Made by a program: the position numbers and the translations under genes. Shown here piece by piece: positions 33,071 through 41,510 of a stretch of DNA of 64,000 nucleotides (positions are counted from its first letter, which is position 1; each line of letters opens with the position of its first letter). The stretch is taken from the NCBI RefSeq assembly GCF_020193575.1, contig NZ_JADYVD010000032.1:1-64000 (forward strand), read 5' to 3'. The notes under the pieces were generated by a model. The model searched no databases, was not told where the DNA came from, and was given only the letters and a program-made list of their open reading frames with translations. The stretch is from Ensifer sp. IC4062. GTDB lineage: Bacteria; Pseudomonadota; Alphaproteobacteria; Rhizobiales; Rhizobiaceae.

Positions 33071-34813
33071 TCAGCCGTAGAGATATTCGGGGAGCCAGAG
33101 CGTCATGCCGGGCCAGAGATACATGATGATCATGCAGAGGATGACGATCAGCATGTAGGGCATCATGCCTGCGAAGATCTGGTTCAACGTAACACGCGGA
33201 GGCGAGACGCCTTTCAGATAGTAGGCCGACATTGCAACCGGCGGCGACAGGAAGGCCGCCTGCAGGTTGATGAAGACGAGCACACCCCAGAGCACCGGAT
33301 CGATGTCGAAGTGCCTCAGCATCGGCAGGAAGATCGGCACGAAGATGATGATGATTTCGGTCCATTCGAGCGGCCAGCCTAGGAGAAAGATGATCGCCTG
33401 CGACAGGATCATGAACTGAACGGGCGTGAGATCGAGCGCCAGCACCCATTGCTCGATCAGCGCCTGCCCGCCGAGGATGGCGAAGACGGCGGAGAAGAGT
33501 GCCGACCCCACGAAGAGCCAGCACACCATGGCCGTGGTCTTTGCCGTCAGGAACACCGCCTCCTTCGTGCGTTTCCAGTCGAGCGTGCGCGCCTGGAAGG
33601 CGAGCAGAAAAGCACCGGCGGCGCCGACGGCTGCGGACTCCGTCGCGGTCGTGATGCCAAACAGGATGACAGCGAGCACAACGATGGTCAGGATGGCGAG
33701 CGGCATGACGGAGGAGACGAGCAGCTTCATCACCTGAAGCCGCTCCGCGCCCATATTGCGATAGTAGCGGATGAGCACCAGGGCTGCGATTGCTGCGGCG
33801 ATACCGAAGGACACATAGAAAGCGGTCGTCGGTCCATTGACGACCGCCGGTCCGGCATCGGCGGCGGGCGCGCCAAGCTGTTCCAGCCCCTCCGGCGCCT
33901 CCGTATCGGCCGAGTCCTGCGGATGGATGACGACATACCACCACACCAGCGCCAGCGTGAAGGCCGTCAACGAGAAGGGCACCAGGGCCGCGCCGAAATT
34001 CTTGACCAGCCGCCAATAGGTCACCCGCCCCTCGCCTGTCTCCAGCGCCAGCGCCTTCGCCGGCGAGACCAGGGCACGGAAAAGCCCGGCCAGCATGTTT
34101 GGCGAATAGGCTGCCTGCAGGTTGCGCATCCAGGAGGAGACTGGAACCCGCGTCTGCTCCTCGGGCAAGGTCGGCGCGATCTTCGGATTGATCGCCGCCC
34201 AGCCGAGAATATAGGCGAGATAGAGGAACGACAGGAAGAAGCCGGGAAACATCGTGGCGGCATAGAGCTTGACCACGGACTGCCCCGCCACCGCCGCGTA
34301 GACGATGATCATCACCGAGGGCGGGATCAGGATCCCGAGCGTGCCGCCCGCAGTAATCACGCCCGAGGCGAGCTTGACGTCGTAGCCGGCGCGCAGCATC
34401 GGGTTCATGGCGATCACGCCCATCAGCACCACCACGGCGCCGACGAGGCCGCTGGCGATGCCCCAGAAGGTGCAGACGATCAGCGTCGCGACGGCCAACG
34501 ATGCCGGCAACCGCCGGAACGAAAGCTGGATGCTGTAGAACATCTTGTCGACCAGGGCCCCGCGCTCCATCACGTAGCCCATCAGCACGAAGAGCGGGAT
34601 CGAGATCAGCACATCGTTTGTCATCGCCCCATAGGTGCGCTGGACCATCAGGTCGAAGACGCGGTTGTCGATCCAGTGCTCGGCCGGATTGTAGAAGGCG
34701 TAGAAGCCGAAGAGCATGCCGAGCCCCATCAGCGTGAAGGCGGTCGGGAAGCCCATGATGATGACGACGATGATGAGCACCAGCATCATCAGTCCAAGGA
34801 ACGGATCGCTCAC
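33071..34813 (-). CDS. dctM: TRAP transporter large permease (DctM, mannitol/chloroaromatic type)
   Basis: A 580-residue inner-membrane protein, longer than the usual 430 of DctM because of an inserted loop and helix in the middle (about residues 235-330). Family landmarks are IPLFVLMGYVMERGALVDKMF, GTLGILIPPSVMIIVYAAVAGQS and AFLSPPVAMSAYYLKGV. The longer form belongs to the FcbT3/COG4664 group, found with FcbT1-like binding proteins. It couples Na+ or proton flow to uptake of a carboxylate. The start is GTG 34813, whose GTGA overlaps the stop of the small permease; GAGAGG lies upstream. Confidence 0.92.
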   Translation of the reverse strand: MSDPFLGLMMLVLIIVVIIMGFPTAFTLMGLGMLFGFYAFYNPAEHWIDNRVFDLMVQRTYGAMTNDVLISIPLFVLMGYVMERGALVDKMFYSIQLSFRRLPASLAVATLIVCTFWGIASGLVGAVVVLMGVIAMNPMLRAGYDVKLASGVITAGGTLGILIPPSVMIIVYAAVAGQSVVKLYAATMFPGFFLSFLYLAYILGWAAINPKIAPTLPEEQTRVPVSSWMRNLQAAYSPNMLAGLFRALVSPAKALALETGEGRVTYWRLVKNFGAALVPFSLTAFTLALVWWYVVIHPQDSADTEAPEGLEQLGAPAADAGPAVVNGPTTAFYVSFGIAAAIAALVLIRYYRNMGAERLQVMKLLVSSVMPLAILTIVVLAVILFGITTATESAAVGAAGAFLLAFQARTLDWKRTKEAVFLTAKTTAMVCWLFVGSALFSAVFAILGGQALIEQWVLALDLTPVQFMILSQAIIFLLGWPLEWTEIIIIFVPIFLPMLRHFDIDPVLWGVLVFINLQAAFLSPPVAMSAYYLKGVSPPRVTLNQIFAGMMPYMLIVILCMIIMYLWPGMTLWLPEYLYG

Positions 34814-35478
34814 GGTTCGACCTCTCCCCCCATGCCCCGTTGCCGGGCCGCCTTTTCGATGTTCTGCGCCCGTTCGATCGCCGCTTGGCGGGCTTCCAGG
34901 TCGACATATTCGCTGTGGGCGAGCTGCTCCGCGACAACGTCGATCTCCTCGACGTCGCGCAGCCGCTCCGGCCATGTCCCGGTTCTGAGGCACAGGACGC
35001 AGCGAACGATCTCCGCGAGCCCCTGCAGCATCACCAGCGCACCCGCGATCGGAATGACCGTTTTGAAGTGGTAGATCGGCGGGCCCTCCGCCGTCACGGT
35101 CGAATGCTCGCCGATCCGCCAGGACAGCGCCGCATAGTCGTAGCCGGCATAGACCAGAGCGGCGACGCCGGGCAGGAAGAACAGGATGTAGAGCAAAAGA
35201 TCGAGCGCAGCCTGCGTCCGGGGTTTAAGCGAACTGTAGAGGAAATCGCCGCGCACATGGGCGTTCTGCGCCAGCGCATAGGCGCCGGCAAGCATGAACA
35301 GCGTGCCGTAAAACATGTTGCTGGCGTCGAAGATCCACGCCGTCGGCATGTTGAGGATGTAGCGCTTGAAGACCTCGACGCAGACGAGCGTCATCAGGCC
35401 AATAATCAGCCAGGCTGCGGCCTTGCCGATCCAGACGCTGATCGCATCGACCCTCAGGAGAAAATGCTGAACGTTCAC
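34810..35478 (-). CDS. dctQ: TRAP transporter small permease (DctQ)
   Basis: A 222-residue protein with four transmembrane segments: ISVWIGKAAAWLIIGLMTLVCVEVF, AWIFDASNMFYGTLFMLAGAYAL, a third around LLLYILFFLPGVAALVYAGYD, and VIPIAGALVMLQGLAEIV. Together with DctM it forms the membrane part of the TRAP carrier. A 35-residue charged C-terminal tail with an acidic end extends beyond the usual DctQ length. It is coupled to dctM by a 4-bp overlap. The 198-bp gap from dctP carries a strong hairpin. Confidence 0.9.
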   Translation of the reverse strand: MNVQHFLLRVDAISVWIGKAAAWLIIGLMTLVCVEVFKRYILNMPTAWIFDASNMFYGTLFMLAGAYALAQNAHVRGDFLYSSLKPRTQAALDLLLYILFFLPGVAALVYAGYDYAALSWRIGEHSTVTAEGPPIYHFKTVIPIAGALVMLQGLAEIVRCVLCLRTGTWPERLRDVEEIDVVAEQLAHSEYVDLEARQAAIERAQNIEKAARQRGMGGEVEP

Positions 35479-35594
35479 CCCGCGCCTCCCACCGGCGGCG
35501 GCAGACGCGGCCGTGGCCGCATCACCGCTCTATCTTATTGCAATCGGTGACGTTTCCGGCCCTGGGCCAGGCGGCCCAAGGCCCTGTCGAGCTA

Positions 35595-35628
35595 GAGCGT
35601 CGTGCGTTCAAATGAACGCAAGACGCTC
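35595..35628 (-). other. Intercistronic hairpin between dctP and dctQ
   Basis: GAGCGTC (35595-35601) pairs with GACGCTC (35622-35628), and TGCGTTC (35603-35609) with GAACGCA (35614-35620), closed by an AAAT loop. Such stems between a binding-protein gene and its permease genes often protect the upstream mRNA or reduce read-through. Confidence 0.65.
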
Positions 35629-35676
35629 TCGTGCATCTTATCCGCTTTCAATCAAGCCACTTGAAAGTGGGATTCC

Positions 35677-36819
35677 CTAGAGCTCCTTGGCCACGCCCTC
35701 TTGGCCGAAGTAATGATCGAAGACCAGCCGCCGGCCGACGACGGTATCCTGTTCCCATCGCGTCGCCCGATCGGCAAAGGCAATTTGGGACTGGATAACC
35801 TCCTTGAACAACGGGTTTTCCGCCGCCTTCTTCTTCACCACCTCGTCATAGACTTCGAGCTGCCTCTTGAGGATCGCCTCGGGCGTCTTGTAGAACTTGA
35901 CCTGATCGGTGGTCTGCATCTCGACATAGTCTTTCGAATAGCGGTCGATTGCCTTCCAGTGCATGTCCTGCGACGCGGCCTCCGCCGCGTTGGAGATTAT
36001 CGCCTTCATCTGCTCGGGCAGGCCGTCATACTTGGCCTTGTTGAACAGGATCTCGAACTGTTCGGCATTCTGGTGATAGCTCTGCAGCATGCAGATCTTC
36101 GAGACGTCTGGGAAACCTAGCACCCGGTCGGACGAGGCATTGTTGAACTCGGCCGCATCGAGCAGGCCGCGGTCCAGAGCCGCGACGATTTCTCCGCCCG
36201 GCAGTGCGTTGACGGCGGCACCGAGACCAGTGAAGACGTCAATCGAGATGCCGACGGTGCGGAACTTCAGCCCCTCGATATCCTCGGCCTTGGCGACCGG
36301 CTTCTTGAACCAGCCGAGCGGTTGCGTCGGCATTGGCCCGTAGAGCAACGAAACGACGTTGGCGCCGATCGATTCATAGAGCTTGGCGAGCAGTTCCTTG
36401 CCGCCGCCGTACTTGTGCCAGGCAAGCAGCATGTTGGCATCCATGGCGAAGCCCGGTCCGGAGCCCCAAAGAGCTAGCGCCGACTGCTTGCCATAGTGGT
36501 AGGCGACGACGCCGTGGCCGCCGTCGAGCGTCCCTTCCGAGACGGCGTCGAGCAGGCCGAAGGCCGGCACCACGGCCCCCGCCGGCAGCACCTCGATCTT
36601 GAGGTCCCCACCGGTCATGTCGTTTACCTTCTTGGCGAAATCCAGCGCAAATTCGTGAAAGATGTCCTTCGAAGGCCAGGTGCTTTGCCAGCGCATGTTC
36701 ACCGGCCCCTGTGCCTTGACGACACTCGGTGCAGCGACCATTGCCGCACCGGCCATTGCTGCGCCGCTCAGGAACTTGCGACGCGACGTCCTCCCCCCAA
36801 ACTGGGTTCTACGCTTCAT
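35677..36819 (-). CDS. dctP: TRAP transporter substrate-binding protein (DctP, FcbT1-like)
   Basis: A 380-residue periplasmic binding protein. A Tat signal, RTSRRKFLSGAAMAGAAMVAAP ending SVVKAQG, begins it. The mature protein has MRWQSTWPSKDIFHEFALDFAKKV and FGLLDAVSEGTLDGGHG. The usual TRAP arginine is found in L-K-F-R-T-V-G near residue 185, and the ALDRGLLDAAEFNNASSDR loop follows. This matches COG4663, 'mannitol/chloroaromatic' TRAP binding proteins; real ligands of that group are mostly 2-oxo acids or carboxylates. GGGAGGAAAAG precedes ATG 36819. It is first in the dctP-dctQ-dctM operon. Confidence 0.92.
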   Translation of the reverse strand: MKRRTQFGGRTSRRKFLSGAAMAGAAMVAAPSVVKAQGPVNMRWQSTWPSKDIFHEFALDFAKKVNDMTGGDLKIEVLPAGAVVPAFGLLDAVSEGTLDGGHGVVAYHYGKQSALALWGSGPGFAMDANMLLAWHKYGGGKELLAKLYESIGANVVSLLYGPMPTQPLGWFKKPVAKAEDIEGLKFRTVGISIDVFTGLGAAVNALPGGEIVAALDRGLLDAAEFNNASSDRVLGFPDVSKICMLQSYHQNAEQFEILFNKAKYDGLPEQMKAIISNAAEAASQDMHWKAIDRYSKDYVEMQTTDQVKFYKTPEAILKRQLEVYDEVVKKKAAENPLFKEVIQSQIAFADRATRWEQDTVVGRRLVFDHYFGQEGVAKEL

Positions 36820-37003
36820 CTTTTCCTCCCGAAAACATAGGCTTTTTCGCCTAAGTGCTACAGAATACTCCTCTCTAACGCCCCAAGCAAAGATTGCAGG
36901 GAACGATGCTCGCACGCCCGTGTTAGGACCGCACGAGGAGTAATCTGGAGCGGACCGAAATCTTGTGTAGGGGAGCGAGGCATTTCCGCTCGAAGGATGC
37001 GAG

Positions 37004-38338
37004 ATGAAGACCGGTTTGCTTGGAATTGTCACTATTGTCCTCACCGGTGCGCTCGTCACGGCTTGCGCCGGAGTTTCGGCACAAGGACGTGCAGAGCAAA
37101 GCGGCAGCTATGGGCCGGATCCGAAACTGCCGGCGCCCACCCGCACGCTGATACCGACGGTCAACATCGCCGAAGCCAAGGGTTGGCCAAGTGGCGCCAA
37201 GCCGAAGGCGGCAAGGGGATTGGCGGTGAACGCCTTTGCCGGCGATCTCGACCATCCGCGTTGGCTGCATGTGTTGCCGAACGGCGACGTGCTTGTCGCC
37301 GAAAGCAATGCTCCGGCCAAACACGACGAATATTTCAGCATCAAGAAGGTCTTCACGGACCAGGCCCAGAAGCGCGCCGGTGCCGCCACCCCGAGCGCCA
37401 ACCGCATCACACTCTTGCGTGACACCAACGGCGACGGTGTCGCCGATCAGCGCAGCGCCTTCATCGAGGGCCTGAACTCGCCCTTCGGCATGACGCTGTC
37501 GAGGGGCAAACTGTATGTCGCCAACACCGACGCCCTCGTCGCCTTCCCCTACTCCGATGGCCTGACGCGAATGACCGCAGCTCCCGAAAAGATTGTCGAT
37601 TTGCCGGCTGGAAACCTCAATCACCACTGGACAAAGGACGTCATTGCCAGCCGCGACGGCCGCAAGCTCTACGTCACCGTCGGGTCGAACAGTAATGTCG
37701 GCGAGAACGGCATCGAGGCGGAGCGAAACCGCGCCGCCGTTTTGGAGGTCGATCTTGCGAGCCGCCGCACGCGCGTTTTTGCCTCGGGCCTCAGGAACCC
37801 GAACGGGCTTTCCTGGAATCCAGACGACGGCAGGCTCTGGGTCGCCGTCAACGAGCGCGACGAACTCGGCGACGATCTCGTGCCGGACTACATGACTTCC
37901 GTCCGTGCCGGCGGCTTCTACGGCTGGCCCTACAGCTATTTTGGCCAGAACGTCGACGAACGCGTCAAGCCGCCGCGCCCGGACCTCGTCGAAAAGGCGA
38001 TCAAGCCCGACTATGCGCTCGGAGCTCACACTGCCTCGCTGGGGCTGACATTCGCCAACGGTGCGCGGCTCGGGCCGGACTATCGCAACGGCGCCTTCGT
38101 CGGCCAGCACGGCTCATGGAACCGCAGCGTGCGCAGCGGCTACAAGGTGATCTTCGTGCCCTTCCGGGACGGCAAGCCCGCCGGGCCGCCCAAGAATGTC
38201 CTGACCGGCTTCATCGACACAGACGATAAGGCCTTGGGCCGTCCGGTCGGCGTGGCGATCGATAAGAAAGGCGCCCTGCTGGTGGCCGACGATGTGGGTA
38301 ACGTAATCTGGCGCGTGGCGCGGGCAAGCGGTCGGTAG
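37004..38338 (+). CDS. Sorbosone dehydrogenase-like (PQQ-type) beta-propeller lipoprotein
   Basis: A 444-residue protein with a lipoprotein signal, IVTIVLTGALVTAC, cleaved before the cysteine at about residue 21. The propeller has DHPRWLHVLPNGDVLVAESN, RITLLRDTNGDGVAD, NSPFGMTLSRGKLYVANTD, FASGLRNPNGLSWNPDDGRLWVAVNERDELGDD and GQHGSWNRS. This is the sequence type of L-sorbosone dehydrogenase and soluble PQQ glucose dehydrogenase homologues. It should oxidise an aldose or polyol at the periplasmic face if PQQ is available; no PQQ synthesis gene is in the window. AAGGATGCGAG precedes ATG 37004. It diverges from dctP. Confidence 0.86.
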   Translation: MKTGLLGIVTIVLTGALVTACAGVSAQGRAEQSGSYGPDPKLPAPTRTLIPTVNIAEAKGWPSGAKPKAARGLAVNAFAGDLDHPRWLHVLPNGDVLVAESNAPAKHDEYFSIKKVFTDQAQKRAGAATPSANRITLLRDTNGDGVADQRSAFIEGLNSPFGMTLSRGKLYVANTDALVAFPYSDGLTRMTAAPEKIVDLPAGNLNHHWTKDVIASRDGRKLYVTVGSNSNVGENGIEAERNRAAVLEVDLASRRTRVFASGLRNPNGLSWNPDDGRLWVAVNERDELGDDLVPDYMTSVRAGGFYGWPYSYFGQNVDERVKPPRPDLVEKAIKPDYALGAHTASLGLTFANGARLGPDYRNGAFVGQHGSWNRSVRSGYKVIFVPFRDGKPAGPPKNVLTGFIDTDDKALGRPVGVAIDKKGALLVADDVGNVIWRVARASGR

Positions 38339-38397
38339 GCGCAAGACGAACCGAACGGCGGATCCGTTCGGGCCATGATGGTAAGAGGAACAGAGAC

Positions 38398-39150
38398 TCA
38401 GGCTTGGGCCTGTGCTTGGGGGGAAGCCAGCGGCTCCTGATGTACGACGATCCGGGCATGGTACGGCACGCGCGCGTAGAGATCGATGACATCCTGGTTC
38501 ACCAACCTGACGCAGCCGGACGACGTCGCCTTGCCGATTGATTGCCATTCCGGCGTACCGTGTAGACGATAGAGCGTATCCTGGCCGTTCTGGAAGATGT
38601 AGAGCGCGCGCGAGCCGAGCGGATTCGAGACGCCAGGTTCCATGCCGCCATTCGCAACCGAATACTTCTCGAGATGCGGCTGACGCGCGATCATCTCGCC
38701 CGGCGGTTTCCAACGCGGCCAGGCCTGCCGCCAATGGATAACGCCTTCGCCTTCCCAGGCAAAACCGTCGCGGCCGATACCGACCCCATAGCGCATTGCC
38801 GTACCGCCCGGTTCGACTAGGTAGAGAAACCTTCCGGGGGTATCGACCACGACCGTGCCTGCCGGCTCGCCGGTCGGATCCGCAACACGCTGGCGATAGT
38901 ATCTCGGATCTATCTGCTTGTACGGAACGGCCGGAATAAGATGGCCGCCATCCTCGATGGCGGCGTACCGGGCCTCCAGTTCCGCGTTCGTCGCCGGCAC
39001 GATCGGCCGGCTGACCTCTTTCGGGATCGGCACGTGTCGCGGGGATGGCGTCGTGCTCGCGCATCCCGCGAGCGTCGCCGTGGTGGAGATGGAGCCCACG
39101 ATGAAGGCCCTCCGCGACAGGCGGTATTCTCTTGGCATTTTTGAAAACAT
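38398..39150 (-). CDS. L,D-transpeptidase (YkuD domain) lipoprotein
   Basis: A 250-residue exported enzyme that would crosslink peptidoglycan peptides or attach proteins to them. The N-terminus combines an S-R-R-A-F twin-arginine-like motif with a lipobox, T-L-A-G-C, near residue 29. The YkuD catalytic part reads Y-R-L-H-G-T near residue 193 and S-S-G-C-V-R-L near 210, with the nucleophilic cysteine. The stretch GTVVVDTPGRFLYLVEPGG is the usual YkuD beginning. ATG 39150 or the ATG at codon 5 may be used; GAGAG lies before the latter. It is convergent with the sorbosone dehydrogenase-like gene. Confidence 0.9.
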   Translation of the reverse strand: MFSKMPREYRLSRRAFIVGSISTTATLAGCASTTPSPRHVPIPKEVSRPIVPATNAELEARYAAIEDGGHLIPAVPYKQIDPRYYRQRVADPTGEPAGTVVVDTPGRFLYLVEPGGTAMRYGVGIGRDGFAWEGEGVIHWRQAWPRWKPPGEMIARQPHLEKYSVANGGMEPGVSNPLGSRALYIFQNGQDTLYRLHGTPEWQSIGKATSSGCVRLVNQDVIDLYARVPYHARIVVHQEPLASPQAQAQA

Positions 39151-39321
39151 CTCTCGTCAAAGAAGCGGTGGATACAGATAGGCCCCTATCCACCACGCCC
39201 GAGAGTCGCAAGACGCGCCCGGATCACATCTCTGGCATCTTGCCGATAAGCCCTCCAGTGCCAGGCTTGATGGACTTCCAATCACGCGATTGCTACTCTT
39301 CCAAACCGGGAGACGGGGCGC

Positions 39322-41127
39322 ATGAAGCGGCGGCTGGCAGCAATCCTGGATGCGGACTTTTCCGGCTACAGCCGGATGATGCGGCACGACGAGGCCGGCA
39401 CTTTCGCGGCGCTGAAGGCCCATCAGACAGAGGCCATTCTTCCCGCCATCGCCGGACATGGCGGCCGGGTCGTCAGGTACATCGGCGACGGGCTGCTCTC
39501 CGAGTTTTCGAGCGTCGTCGAGGCGGTGAACTCAGCGCTCGAGATTCAGCAGGCAATGCTCCGGCGCAACAAAGCCGTGGACCCCGACCGGCACATGCAC
39601 TTGCGCATCGGCATCCATCTCGGCGACGTCATCGTCGAGGATGACGGCATCCACGGCGACGGCGTCATCGTCGCCACGCGGCTTCAGGAAATCGCCCCAC
39701 CGGGCGGCATCTGCCTGTCGCAACAGGTCCACGACCATATCGGCGCAAAGCTAGATCTTCCCCTGACCGATCTCGGCCGCTGCACCCTTGCCGACATCCG
39801 CCACGCCGTTCGTGTCTGGCGCTGGACGCCAGACGAAACGCCCGGCGCCGCGCCGGCGACCCAAGCAGACGAACAGGCGCGGTCCAACCGCCCCTCCTCC
39901 GCTCGGGCCCTGTCCGAACGCAAGCGACCGTCAATCGCAGTGCTACCATTCATCAACCTGTCGAGCGTCGACGAGCAGGAGCATTTTGCCGACGGCTTCA
40001 CCGAGGAGCTCATCCACACGCTCGCGCGCTGCCGCTGGTTGCAGGTCGTCGCCCGCAACTCCTCTTTCGCGTACAAGGGCAAGCCGGTTGACGTTCGCAA
40101 AGCCGCCGAAGACCTTGGCGTCAAATACGTGATAGAAGGCAGCGTCCGGCGCTCCGGCGACCGCATCCGCATCACCGCCCAGCTTCTGCGCGCCGAGAGC
40201 GCCACCCTTCTCTGGGCGGAACGCTACGACCGGACGCTCGACGATCTCTTCGTGCTCCAGGACGAGATCGCCGGCGAGATCACCGGAACGGTCGGGCCCG
40301 AGCTCGGAAGGATCGAATTCGCCGCGCTGCGCGGGCAGACGGCGGCCGACATGGATGCCTGGGACATCTACCTGAAAGGTCTCTGGCATCTCTACAAGTT
40401 CAACCTCGACGACCTGAGGATCGCCAAGGAACTTTTCGAACGCGCAACCAATGTCGATCCGACATTCGCGCAGGCCTACGCACGGCTCGCCTATGTTCAC
40501 ATCCAGCTCGGCTGGTACGGCGCCATGGACGAGCGGGGCGCCAGGATCGCCGACGCCATCCGACTTGCGGAGCGGGCGATCGCGCTTGACAGCCGGGAAC
40601 CCGCCGCCCATCTCGCGCTTGGCCGGGCGCTGGCGCTGCGCGGCCAGCCGGAACGAGGGATCACGCATCTGCGCAATGCGCTCGAACTCGACGCGAGCTT
40701 CGCGCAAGGACACTTCGCCCTAGGACAAGCCCTTTGCTACGTCGAGCGCCCCGAGGAGGGTATTGCCGAGATCAACGAGGCGTTCCGGCTGAGCCCCCGC
40801 GATCCGCATCTCTGGACGTTCCACAACATGCTTGCGATCGCGCACTACCAGTCGGGACGGCTTGTGGAGGCCGAAGCCGCCGCCCGTGCTTCGCTCAGGC
40901 AGGAAAACGCCACCTTCTGGCCGGCCATGGTGTTGACGGCGATCCTCGGCGCTCAAGGCAACGCCGGGGCCGCCCCTGCGGCGCTCGCCGAGCTTCTAAA
41001 GTTCCGGCCGGAGATGACACTCGAAAAGGCCCGCGCCGAATTCTATTTCGGCGGCATTCCAGCCATGCCGGAACACTTCATCGACCGCTTCGCCACCGAC
41101 CTCGAGCGGGCCGGGCTGCCGGGATAA
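39322..41127 (+). CDS. Cyclase-like TolB/TPR protein with degenerate active site (cyclase 3)
   Basis: A 601-residue paralogue of cyclases 1 and 2. The first metal Asp is kept (D-A-D-F-S-G-Y-S) and the second is in R-Y-I-G-D-G. The ATP-selecting lysine is replaced by that Arg, however, and the transition-state Asn is Ile (G-V-I-V-A-T-R instead of G-V-N-V-A-A-R). The TolB-like module follows (IAVLPFINLSSVDEQ, FADGFTEELIHTLAR, WAERYDRTLDDLFVLQDEI), then TPR repeats with the pattern AIALDSREPAAHLALGRALAL. No transmembrane helix is evident. Catalysis is doubtful; it may be a sensor or a partner for another cyclase. GGGAGACGGGG precedes ATG 39322. Confidence 0.85.
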   Translation: MKRRLAAILDADFSGYSRMMRHDEAGTFAALKAHQTEAILPAIAGHGGRVVRYIGDGLLSEFSSVVEAVNSALEIQQAMLRRNKAVDPDRHMHLRIGIHLGDVIVEDDGIHGDGVIVATRLQEIAPPGGICLSQQVHDHIGAKLDLPLTDLGRCTLADIRHAVRVWRWTPDETPGAAPATQADEQARSNRPSSARALSERKRPSIAVLPFINLSSVDEQEHFADGFTEELIHTLARCRWLQVVARNSSFAYKGKPVDVRKAAEDLGVKYVIEGSVRRSGDRIRITAQLLRAESATLLWAERYDRTLDDLFVLQDEIAGEITGTVGPELGRIEFAALRGQTAADMDAWDIYLKGLWHLYKFNLDDLRIAKELFERATNVDPTFAQAYARLAYVHIQLGWYGAMDERGARIADAIRLAERAIALDSREPAAHLALGRALALRGQPERGITHLRNALELDASFAQGHFALGQALCYVERPEEGIAEINEAFRLSPRDPHLWTFHNMLAIAHYQSGRLVEAEAAARASLRQENATFWPAMVLTAILGAQGNAGAAPAALAELLKFRPEMTLEKARAEFYFGGIPAMPEHFIDRFATDLERAGLPG

Positions 41128-41171
41128 GCATTTACAGGCGAAGTGTAAAAAGCGGTTCGCCGACCGGAGAT

Positions 41172-41208
41172 GTCTTACAGCGCCGGGCGTCCTTTTTAGA
41201 CGCTACGG
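41172..41208. repeat. RIME-like hairpin, partial copy
   Basis: CTTACAGCGCCGGGCGTCC, then TTTTTAGACGC and a degenerate end. With the copies at 41272 and 41416 it fills the gap between cyclase 3 and ftsZ2, where no gene is seen. Confidence 0.45.
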
Positions 41209-41271
41209 TACACGACAGTAACCGAGCGCTGCCTCGTCGGTTGCGGTGAGGCAAGTCATCTCCGCCCCACC

Positions 41272-41300
41272 CTCATTCCTGTGCTTGTCACAGGAATGAG
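41272..41300. repeat. CACAGGAAT palindrome, single unit
   Basis: A perfect 12-bp stem, CTCATTCCTGTG / CACAGGAATGAG, with a CTTGT loop. The 50 bp before it (CCTCGTCGGTTGCGGTGAGGC...CATCTCC) also match the left flank of the 17436 copy, so the element extends beyond the hairpin. Confidence 0.8.
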
Positions 41301-41415
41301 GCAATCCGGGTTGGCCGCACGCGCCGCAACTGGCTTGGGCCTGAGATAGTGCCGGAGAAGCTTGCGGCGCGAGAAGACTCGCCTTTCGCCGCCTGCTTCT
41401 CCGGCTCCCCCGCCT

Positions 41416-41510
41416 AAGCAATTCCAGGAAAAGTATCCGGAATTGCGTAATTCAAAGCAATTCCGGTGTGCGGTGGCTTCCCCTCCGGAATTGCGTCAAG
41501 AAACTATTGC
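41416..41510. repeat. GCAATTCC/GGAATTGC repeat cluster
   Basis: AGCAATTCCAGGAAAAG, CCGGAATTGCGTAATTC, AGCAATTCCGG and CCGGAATTGCGTC: two nested pairs of inverted GCAATTCC/GGAATTGC boxes. It ends a few bases after the ftsZ2 stop and may act as its 3' hairpin. Confidence 0.65.

Noticed and set aside
33449-35074. 541-codon plus-strand frame across the TRAP permease genes
   Set aside because: Very rich in His, Asp, Glu and Arg; antisense of the hydrophobic permease helices.
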